A stretch of 16,027 nt of DNA, from assembly GCA_934101495.1 (NCBI GenBank), contig CAKORG010000022.1:1-16027 (forward strand). Reading direction: 5' to 3'. Positions 1 to 6,600 of this stretch are shown one piece after another (the first letter of the stretch is position 1; every line of letters begins with the position of its first letter). A model generated the notes under the pieces. That model made no database searches and was not told the DNA's origin. It saw only the letters and a program-made list of their open reading frames with translations. Source of the stretch: an uncultured Bacilli bacterium. Lineage in GTDB: Bacteria; Bacillota_I; Bacilli_A; RF39; UBA660. Position numbers and translations under genes: made by a program.

Positions 1-107
1 TTAATTTAAGCCTTGTTATGGCTGGTATATTAATCCTTTTAATTATTTCTTTCTTGCTATATAAAATTATTACTTTAATTGAGAAAAAGTTAATAAAGGA
101 ATTCTAG
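1..107 (+). CDS. C-terminal end of a membrane protein, possibly ABC transporter permease (partial)
   Basis: An open frame enters from the left edge (first full codon at position 3) and ends at TAG 105-107. The 34 visible residues contain one hydrophobic helix (LSLVMAGILILLIISFLLY) followed by a short charged tail, IEKKLIKEF. A last helix followed by a basic tail of the type LxERKLxKW is common in binding-protein-dependent ABC permeases of the NitT/TauT and ThiX kind, so I infer a permease; too little is visible to exclude another polytopic membrane protein. The stop codon lies inside the hairpin of the terminator that follows. The last nine codons and the terminator are duplicated at 1325-1375. 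Confidence 0.5.
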   Translation, partial: NLSLVMAGILILLIISFLLYKIITLIEKKLIKEF

Positions 108-124
108 TGATAGAGTTTCTTTTT
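74..124 (+). repeat. Left copy of a 51-bp direct repeat (gene tail plus terminator)
   Basis: Positions 74-124 match 1325-1375 at 50 of 51 bases; 79-124 and 1330-1375 are identical over 46 bases. The repeat contains the last codons of the upstream membrane protein gene, its stop codon and its terminator hairpin. The two copies bracket a two-gene unit with its own promoter. No transposase or integrase is visible between them. Confidence 0.9.
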
Positions 125-126
125 TT
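95..126 (+). terminator. Rho-independent terminator of the partial membrane protein gene
   Basis: The 12-bp stem AAAGGAATTCTA (95-106) pairs with TAGAGTTTCTTT (111-122) around a GTGA loop, with two G-T wobbles, and runs into a T tract ending at 126. The stop codon TAG of the upstream gene spans the end of the left arm and the first loop base. A second copy lies at 1346-1375. Confidence 0.8.
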
Positions 127-144
127 GTGAAAGAGGAAAAATAG

Positions 145-173
145 TTGAAAAGAAAACATATAGTTGGTATAAT
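145..173 (+). promoter_or_regulatory. Sigma-A-type promoter for the two-gene unit
   Basis: TTGAAA at 145-150 and a consensus TATAAT at 168-173 are separated by 17 bp. The promoter lies just inside the left repeat and about 60 bp ahead of the first gene, so the unit brings its own promoter rather than relying on readthrough. Confidence 0.75.
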
Positions 174-234
174 TTTACTTAGGGTAGTATGCAAAATTAT
201 GTTAAACTATTAAAATAATAAGGAGGAAAATATT

Positions 235-702
235 TTGTTAAAGATTGAGATTTCAAAAAGGCATTATAATGGCGACTTTGGCGTAGGAAGCATATTCGAA
301 GAAAAATATAGTTTTGATATAAAAGAAAATTTATGTATTTCTAACTCAACAAAATCATTTTGCAATAATGATAATTTTGGAGAAAATATTCTATCTACGA
401 TTAATCTATCAATTCCATTTATATTAAAAGATAATGATAATCAAAAATTATCTGAAATTATTATTAGCATTCAAAATAATAGTTGTTATTTATATAACAA
501 AGAACACTATAATAAAGATGTTTTTGATTTTAATAGATATAATTATATTGATATAATAATTAATGGAATAAATTATGAAATATTAGAAAAAGATAATGCA
601 ATATTAGATAGTTTAAAGCAAATATTAAAAATTGATGAAATTGATAAAATATTAGGTTCTACGCTTAATAATATAATTTCTTTGGAGGATAATCATGAAT
701 AA
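235..702 (+). CDS. Hypothetical protein, first gene of the repeat-flanked unit
   Basis: A 155-residue protein of no family I recognise. It starts at TTG 235, chosen because a full AGGAGG (221-226) sits 8 bases upstream. The sequence is soluble-looking, rich in Asn, Ile, Lys and Asp, with no signal peptide or membrane helix. Hydrophobic/polar alternation over about residues 55-115 suggests a mainly beta region; the last 30 residues look helical and acidic. It overlaps the next gene by 8 bases, so the two are probably translationally coupled and expressed together from the promoter at 145-173. A role as a partner, regulator or immunity protein for the second gene product is a guess from the arrangement only. 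The coding sequence is more AT-rich than that of its partner. Confidence 0.7.
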   Translation: MLKIEISKRHYNGDFGVGSIFEEKYSFDIKENLCISNSTKSFCNNDNFGENILSTINLSIPFILKDNDNQKLSEIIISIQNNSCYLYNKEHYNKDVFDFNRYNYIDIIINGINYEILEKDNAILDSLKQILKIDEIDKILGSTLNNIISLEDNHE

Positions 703-1303
703 CAATGAATTTTCTTATTTTTTCCATAGCACAGTAGTAACTAATCGGTCATTTATTGATGAAATATTTACTAATGGGTTACTTAACTATCGTGGGAATG
801 ATATGTTATCTACCATGTGGCCTGTGAAAGTTAATGATGGCGAGTTGGGAACAAAATTAAAAGAATATGCTGGTATGAAGGGTAATGCCGTTTTTGTAAT
901 AAAAATTCCAAAATATTATCTCACTCCAAGAATAGTAAATGGACAGATGCAACAAATACCATTGCCAATATGGAAACCTTTGTCATTGCAAGGAGAACAC
1001 GGAGATATATCACAGCTTAGTCCCAAATTAGTATATGGAGTTTATCTTATGGAAAATGAAGCTTTTTTTAATAATCCTAATTATTCTCCAGTTTACAATC
1101 CTACGGGTTTACAATTTGATAATGCACAAATTGACTATTTATTAAATAATGGAGCAATTAGTATGTATAATTTTGGTATTAATAGAAAAGACAAAACTTT
1201 TGAAAAATTAACTCAAATGGATAATATTGCTCACAATTGGGATAATGCTTTGGCTCAATATAGCCAACATTTTGGACTTCAAGAAGAAAAAAGAAGAATT
1301 TAA
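695..1303 (+). CDS. Hypothetical protein, possibly ADP-ribosyltransferase-like fold
   Basis: A 202-residue soluble protein with ATG at 695 and GGAGG-type ribosome binding sequence about 7 bases upstream, inside the end of the preceding gene. Near the N-terminus it has FFHST, followed by an IFTNGL segment and then MLSTMWP. This His-Ser/Thr, helix ending in Gly-Leu, then Ser-Thr order is reminiscent of ART-fold enzymes (RNA 2'-phosphotransferase and ADP-ribosyltransferase relatives). Two strand-like segments follow (NAVFVIKIPKYYL and PKLVYGVYLMENEAF); a Glu in the latter could serve as the third catalytic residue. This is inference from a loose pattern, not a firm family assignment. The C-terminal 45 residues look helical. 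It is the second gene of the unit bracketed by 51-bp repeats. Confidence 0.65.
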   Translation: MNNNEFSYFFHSTVVTNRSFIDEIFTNGLLNYRGNDMLSTMWPVKVNDGELGTKLKEYAGMKGNAVFVIKIPKYYLTPRIVNGQMQQIPLPIWKPLSLQGEHGDISQLSPKLVYGVYLMENEAFFNNPNYSPVYNPTGLQFDNAQIDYLLNNGAISMYNFGINRKDKTFEKLTQMDNIAHNWDNALAQYSQHFGLQEEKRRI

Positions 1304-1324
1304 TTTAATATTTTTATAATAAAA

Positions 1325-1375
1325 TTTAGTTGAGAAAAAGTTAATAAAGGAATTCTAGTGATAGAGTTTCTTTTT
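1325..1375 (+). repeat. Right copy of the 51-bp direct repeat
   Basis: Second copy of the 74-124 sequence, with one mismatch (G at 1329 instead of A at 78). Here it is not attached to the membrane protein gene: a TAA occurs in the same frame at 1320-1322. Its right end touches the stop codon (1374-1376) of the reverse-strand pseudogene. This is consistent with an ancestral layout in which the permease-like gene and the pseudogene converged on one terminator before the unit between the repeats arrived. Confidence 0.9.
1346..1375 (+). terminator. Second copy of the terminator, ending the two-gene unit
   Basis: The same 12-bp GTGA-loop stem as at 95-122 occurs at 1346-1373, 42 bases after the stop of the second gene. 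On the other strand the hairpin also follows the pseudogene's stop codon, but without a clean T tract, so its use there is uncertain. Confidence 0.75.
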
Positions 1376-2151
1376 ATTTTTCTTTTATAATTATATTTTG
1401 ATAATTATTGTTTATAAAATCTTGGATATTTCTATCTTTAGTATAAATGTATCTATTTAGTTCATCTTTTATAATTGAACTGCTAAATGCTAAATAGTTT
1501 TTAATAGCCATAATATCTAAAATTGATAATTTATTAAATAATAAACAAAATTCTGACGATTTTAAATTGGAGTTTTCAAGTAAATCTATAAAATCGTATA
1601 ATGATATATCATTTTGAAATAAAAAGTCTATTGAGAATTTATCAAATTTTCCTTTTAGTTTAATAAATGATGCAGTATCTAGTCTAGGACTTGTGTAGTA
1701 ATATATTTTATTCAGTTCTTTAAATTAAGACATATTTCTAGAGTATTGTTGTTTTTAGCTAACATTAAATCATTTATTATTTTATTAATACATTTATCAA
1801 GATAGTTATTTATATTAGAGAATAAACTTAGTCTATTTTTTAAATTGTTATAAGTAGTATATAAGTCTTTTCTATTAATCAAACATAATGCATTATTCTC
1901 TATATAATCTGAACATAAAACTCTTTTAAAAACTAGTTCAAATTTATTAATTGGTGAGTTTTTTATATGTTTAAGCATCTTTTGATAATTAAATTTACTA
2001 CAGAAAATATTTTCATAATTTAAGTATTCTAAAAATTTTGATATGTACTCTCTATTGCATTTTCATTAGTTATGATTATATCTTTTTTTATTTCTTTGTT
2101 TAGTTTTATAATTTCCTTTTGCTTTTTATTTATGTCTTCTGGAAAGCACAT
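1374..2151 (-). pseudogene. Frameshifted remnant of an unrecognised protein (about 260 residues)
   Basis: Three reverse-strand frames join into one plausible protein. Frame one starts at ATG 2151 behind GGGGTGA (M-C-F-P-E-D-I-N-K-K) and reaches a stop after QNF. Around 2048-2055 a missing base shifts it to a second frame, readable as EYISKFLEYLNYENIF, which then runs through the 88-codon open stretch 1978-1712. A second missing base in a T run near 1722-1728 moves it to a third frame (FKELNKIYYYTSPRLDT) that stays open to TAA at 1374-1376. Both shifts equal single-base deletions. The rebuilt protein is soluble-looking, helical, and rich in Asn, Lys, Ile and Leu. I recognise no family. A weak promoter (TTGTAA, 17 bp, TATTAA) can be read upstream. 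Sequencing error cannot be excluded. Confidence 0.7.
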
Positions 2152-2350
2152 GAATATCACCCCAGAATATTTAATACTATATATATTAAGAAATTACAAG
2201 GCTTGAAAAATCATGATTTTGTGGTAATATGATGATAACTTAGTTACCTTCTTATGGTGACTTTTTTCTTTCTTTACACCTCCGGAACACCATATGTTAA
2301 GGAAATTTTTGATTATATTGTAAAGTTTTATTTTTATAGATAAAACTTTA
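2152..2350. other. Non-coding stretch with a palindrome and an imperfect long stem
   Basis: No convincing gene lies between the pseudogene and the next promoter. The stretch holds a perfect 14-base palindrome AAAATCATGATTTT (2207-2220), an 11-base inverted repeat TAACTTAGTTA (2236-2246), and an imperfect stem in which CCTT (2247-2250) and ATGGTG (2254-2259) pair with CACCAT (2288-2293) and AAGG (2299-2302). The loop includes a pyrimidine-rich segment and TCCGGA. These could be operator sites or a structured RNA; no known RNA family is recognised. Confidence 0.4.
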
Positions 2351-2379
2351 TTGTCTTAGTTAAAAAATTTTGCTATAAT
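2351..2379 (+). promoter_or_regulatory. Promoter for the small membrane protein pair
   Basis: TTGTCT (2351-2356) and consensus TATAAT (2374-2379) are separated by 17 bp, about 34 bp ahead of the first small gene. Confidence 0.65.
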
Positions 2380-2412
2380 CGATAAGCACCCGTAAAAAAG
2401 GAGGATACAAAT

Positions 2413-2640
2413 ATGGAAATTTTATCGTTAATATTTTTTGTGTTAATGATGATTCTATCGATGATTTCAATAATAATTCTACTTGAAAATATTGATAAAG
2501 AACATATAAAATATCATGGCAAAGATGTTTACTATGATACTAATTTAGAAAAACACAGAAAAATTATTAGAATACAGAAAAAAATGATATTAAAAAAGAA
2601 AATTAATTTATTCTTTAAAAAAAAGATTGGGAAGTGTTAA
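2413..2640 (+). CDS. Small single-pass membrane protein, unknown function
   Basis: A 75-residue protein starting at ATG 2413 behind a strong AAGGAGGA sequence. Residues 3-24 form one very hydrophobic helix. The remaining 50 residues are strongly basic, ending in a Lys-rich stretch, which by the positive-inside rule would sit in the cytoplasm. There is no cleavable-signal look and no catalytic motif. The next gene starts one base after this gene's stop codon and encodes a protein of the same build, so the two probably form an operon and perhaps a membrane complex. I do not recognise a family; the size and build resemble small accessory membrane proteins, but holin or toxin roles are unsupported. 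Confidence 0.6.
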   Translation: MEILSLIFFVLMMILSMISIIILLENIDKEHIKYHGKDVYYDTNLEKHRKIIRIQKKMILKKKINLFFKKKIGKC

Positions 2641-2641
2641 A

Positions 2642-2857
2642 ATGTTAATAGTAAAAATACTTATTATTACTATTCTTATAATTATAAATTTTTTTATAAT
2701 ATATTGTATTTATAAGAATGATAATGATGAAATTGATTATGATAAATGGTGTAAGTTATTAGATAATGAAACCAAAAAAAACATTAATGTTATAAAAGAT
2801 AACGAAAAAATGATAAAAAAGTTAGATAAACAAATAAAAAAATCTAATAAACATTAA
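2642..2857 (+). CDS. Second small single-pass membrane protein, unknown function
   Basis: A 71-residue protein. I chose ATG 2642, one base after the preceding TAA, with a GGGAAG-like binding site about 7 bases upstream. The same frame could also start at TTG 2627, adding five residues and overlapping the previous gene, but that start has no spaced ribosome binding site. Residues 2-24 are a hydrophobic helix (a run dominated by Ile, Leu and Phe). The tail of about 45 residues is highly charged and likely a short coiled-coil-like helix (NEKMIKKLDKQIKK). Same plan as the upstream gene: N-terminal anchor plus cytoplasmic tail. Function not recognised. Confidence 0.6.
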   Translation: MLIVKILIITILIIINFFIIYCIYKNDNDEIDYDKWCKLLDNETKKNINVIKDNEKMIKKLDKQIKKSNKH

Positions 2858-2866
2858 ATAAAATTG

Positions 2867-2875
2867 TGTTATAAT
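2867..2875 (+). promoter_or_regulatory. Extended -10 promoter ahead of mnmM
   Basis: TGTTATAAT (2867-2875) matches the extended -10 pattern TGnTATAAT, 19 bases ahead of the start codon. No good -35 hexamer is seen, which fits the extended type. The mRNA leader would be very short, about 12 bases. Confidence 0.5.
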
Positions 2876-2893
2876 AATTGAAGAAGTGGTTTT

Positions 2894-3643
2894 ATGATTA
2901 TTGATTTAAATTATGAAGATAACGAGTTTAAAGAAAAAATTATTAATTTACCTAAAGGAATTAAGGTCGTTAATGTTAATTGTGATAATATTGATGTAAG
3001 GGTATTTTGTGATATTTTAGAAAATGTTAAAGAAAACGTTGTAATAAATACTATTTATCAAGATAAAATAAATGAAGAGTTTAAGAGAAGAAAAACTTTT
3101 CAAGGATTTAATCGTAGTATTTTAAATATGCTTAAGAAGATATGTTTAGAAAATGTAACTAAAGAAGATATAACTGTAGATATGACTGTTGGTAATGGTT
3201 ATGATACATTATTTTTAGCTGGTATTTCTAAGAAAGTATTTGGTTTGGATATTCAAAGTATTGCTGTAGAAAATACTACAAAATTACTTAATGATAATAA
3301 TGTTTATAACTATGAATTATTCAACGTTAGCCATGATAAAGTTAGTGAGGTATTAAATAAATATAAACATAATATTAAGTTAATATTATTCAATTTAGGT
3401 TATCTTCCTTGCGGAGATAAGTCTATTACTACGAAACATGAAAGCACTTTGAAGGCTGTTATAAATGGTTTGGATATGTTAGATGATGGTGGACTTATTT
3501 TAATAGTTTTTTATCCACATCCAGAAGGAAAATTAGAAGCTAAAGTTGTTTTAGATTATTTAAATCAAAATAATATAAATTATAAAATATATAAAAATAC
3601 ACCAAATGAGAATGCTCCTTATTTGGTGGTTATAAATAGATGA
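2894..3643 (+). CDS. mnmM: MnmM-type tRNA (mnm5s2U34) methyltransferase (YtqB family)
   Basis: A 249-residue class I SAM-dependent methyltransferase. The SAM-binding loop is DMTVGNGYDT (residues 96-105), followed by the acidic strand-end FGLDIQ (116-121). The family signature NLGYLPCGDKSITT is at 167-180. These match the YtqB group of Bacilli, shown in Bacillus subtilis to methylate the 5-aminomethyl group of the wobble uridine in tRNA. The hydrophobic strand LILIVFYPHPEG (201-212) and the NENAPYLVVI ending also fit. YtqB proteins are usually about 190 residues and begin near the SAM motif; this one has about 65 extra N-terminal residues of unknown role. It probably has its own short transcript, as an extended -10 box lies directly upstream and a strong terminator follows the TGA stop. 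Confidence 0.85.
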   Translation: MIIDLNYEDNEFKEKIINLPKGIKVVNVNCDNIDVRVFCDILENVKENVVINTIYQDKINEEFKRRKTFQGFNRSILNMLKKICLENVTKEDITVDMTVGNGYDTLFLAGISKKVFGLDIQSIAVENTTKLLNDNNVYNYELFNVSHDKVSEVLNKYKHNIKLILFNLGYLPCGDKSITTKHESTLKAVINGLDMLDDGGLILIVFYPHPEGKLEAKVVLDYLNQNNINYKIYKNTPNENAPYLVVINR

Positions 3644-3648
3644 GTTAT

Positions 3649-3683
3649 TAAAATAAAGTTCGCATGTTGCGAGCTTTATTTTA
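3649..3683. terminator. Bidirectional terminator between convergent genes
   Basis: TAAAATAAAGTTCGC (3649-3663) pairs with GCGAGCTTTATTTTA (3669-3683) around an ATGTT loop, a 15-bp stem with one T-G wobble. A and T runs flank both sides, so it can end mnmM on the plus strand and the exporter gene on the minus strand. The reverse gene's TAA stop (3681-3683) lies inside the stem. Confidence 0.85.
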
Positions 3684-6600
3684 TTTACTTAGTTTATAAA
3701 CAAATAATGTATTATCAGCATTATTTGATGCAAAGCCATTATAAGATTTTGATAAGTTTACTAAGTTTTCTAATTTGTTACCATAAGTAACTATTTTATT
3801 TGTATAATTTGCTAAAGTTTTAATACCTTGAGCATTTAATTCTGAAGTACCTTGTGATACTTTTATTGCTCCGTCATTTAGTGAAGCTATACCAGTATTA
3901 ATTTGAGAAGATGCCTTAGATAGTTTTGTAAGTCCAATACTTACTTCATTTAAACTAGCATTTAAATATTCAACTTTTGTTTTCATCTCTTTTATTTCTT
4001 CAAGTTTTGCTCTTAAAGTATCAAGTAAATCACTTAAATCTTCAAGATTAGTTATCATTTCTTTAACTGCTTCATTATTTGATGTAAGAAGTAATTTTAA
4101 TTCATAAGTTGATTTTGCTGTTTTTAAAACTTCTATTTTTTCTGTCGGAATTCCCATTTTGGTAAGTCTAGCTACCATTTCATCTTCTGTTTCAGTAGCT
4201 TTCATTAGATATCCTTTATAAGCTGCTTCAACTTCTGGTTTTGTTAACTTTTCAATTGTACTTTCGTTAGTAGCTTTTAAAACTTTTAGATTGGCTAGAG
4301 AACCTGCGATATCTTTATCTTCCATCATTGTTTTGGCATCTTCAAGAGTTGTAAGCATTTCATCTACACCATCAACAAGTTTAGTTGTACCATTTGCAAT
4401 TTTGGTTAAAGCGTTTGATGCTGTTTTTAATTTTTCATTAAATACACCGGTATTTGTAAGTAAACTATTTGTACCATCAGATAATTTTTTAGCTCCTTCT
4501 TCTAGAGCATCCATACTAGAACTTAGGGTATTCATTGATGATGACAATTCATCTAATTTATCAAAAATTCCTAAGTCAAGTTCTGATAAGATTTTTGGCG
4601 ATGCTACCATGTAGATATCATTTATTTCAAAATCTGTTGTTTCATAGATAATCGTTACTTTATTTAAATTTTTAAATTCATTTATATTTGTGTATTCATA
4701 TAGTCCCGGTGCACTTATTGCAAGTAGCATACTACGTGTTCCAGTATCTGTTACTTTACCATTTGTAATGGTGATATTTTTATTTGTATCACTATCCATC
4801 ATTGTACCTAAAGCAACAACGTATGGTGTAAATGTTTTGTTGGTACAAAGTAAAGAATTGTTAATTAGTGATATTTCTATTTTTACTTTACCACTTTTGC
4901 CTATCATGTCTTCTGCTTTAGTTTCCTTACCATCTAAATAATACTTTGTAACAATGTTAATTGGTTGTGCTTCTTTTGTGGTACCTGTATAGAAAATATC
5001 TTTTCCTTTAGCATACCATGTAACATGTGTATCATTTTGTGTAAAGTTTTCACTTCCGTTTACATTTAAAATGTTTGTAAGTAGTGAATTGTCAGAAATT
5101 TCTCCTTCTTTTGTGTTTTCGATGTGATTACTTACCGTTGTTTTTTTAACATTACCTGAGTAATCCATATTTGTATAAATGGTTTCCGTTTTAGCTGCAC
5201 TGGCACTAAAAGGTATTAATGATAAGGCCCCGATTGTAAAGGCTGCAGCTATAGTTTTCATTTTTTTCATATTTTTTCCTTCTTTCTTATTTTTTATGAT
5301 AAATTTGTCACATACCATTAACAGTGATGGTAATATAAGGATAACTACTAGCATGGATATGATTGCACCTCTTGATAGAAGTTCACATATACTACCTATC
5401 ATGTCTATTTTTGTATAAGCTGCAACTCCGAATGTAGCAGCAAAGAAACATAATGCTGATGTTATAATTGATGGAACTGTCAAACTTAATGTTTTAAGCA
5501 TTGCTTCTTTTTTATCCTTGATAGATGCTCTTTCTTCCATATATTTTGTTGACATTAAAATTGCATAGTCGATTGTTGCACCAAGTTGGATAGTACCTAC
5601 GACGATTGATGCTATAAATGGGAGGGTCGTGTTTGTATAGAATGCTACGGACATATTACAAAATATAGCAAATTCTATGGTAAGTATTAAAATTAATGGT
5701 AAATTTATTTGTTTTAAAACTAATACCATAATTATAAATATTACAATAATTGATGTGTAGTTAACCATTCTAAAGTCATGGTCAGCGATGGTTACTAAGT
5801 CATTCATTAATGGTCCTTCACCGGCGATGATACTATTTTTATCATAAGATTTAACTAAACTGTCGATTTTCTCAATTTGACTTGCTAGTTCATCGGATGC
5901 TATTTCGTATGTAGAGTTTACAATAACAAGTTGATATTTGTCATTATCCATCATTTTACTTAAGTCACTTGGTAGTAACATTGCAACTGCTGGGTCCATA
6001 AGTGTAGATGGAGCAAGAACTAAGTCAATACCTTCGATATTTTCTAGTTTATTTACAAGTTCTTTGACATCATTTGTCTTAACATTTTTGTCAAGTAATA
6101 TTATTTCTGGAGAAACAATATTGAATTTGTCTGCTAGAGCTGAGTTTGCAACATTAAATACTAAATCTTTTGGAAGTGATTCATCTAGTTTGTAGTAAAC
6201 ATCGTAGTTGTTATTTCCATAGAATGCTGGCACTAATAAAATTAAGAATGCTGCGATAATACCTTTGTAATGTTTTGTTGAAAACTCTTGTAATTTTTTG
6301 AATTCTGGAAGTAGTACTTTGTGTTTTGTTTTATCTATTAGTTTATCCCCAACCATAAGTAAAGCTGGGAATAAAGTAAGAACACAAACTAAGCCCCATA
6401 GAACGCCTTTAGCCATAACTATACCAATATCAGTACCAAGTGTTAGGTCCATTGTACATAATGCTAGAAATCCTGCAAATGTAGTAAGGGATGAACCAAG
6501 AACTGATTGGAATGTTGCTACGATTGCACTAGCCATTGCTTCTGTTTTTGGCATTTTTGGATTATCCATTTTTGCTTGTTCATATTTATGATACAAGAAT

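Noticed and set aside
1712..1978. 88-codon reverse ORF as a free-standing gene
   Set aside because: Sequence similar in character continues in adjacent frames on both sides, and its ATG has no binding site; it is better explained as the middle of a frameshifted gene.
2254..2343. 29-codon plus-strand ORF (MVTFFFLYTSGTPY...) considered as a small toxin
   Set aside because: No ribosome binding site, no long hydrophobic helix, and it lies on the imperfect stem structure.
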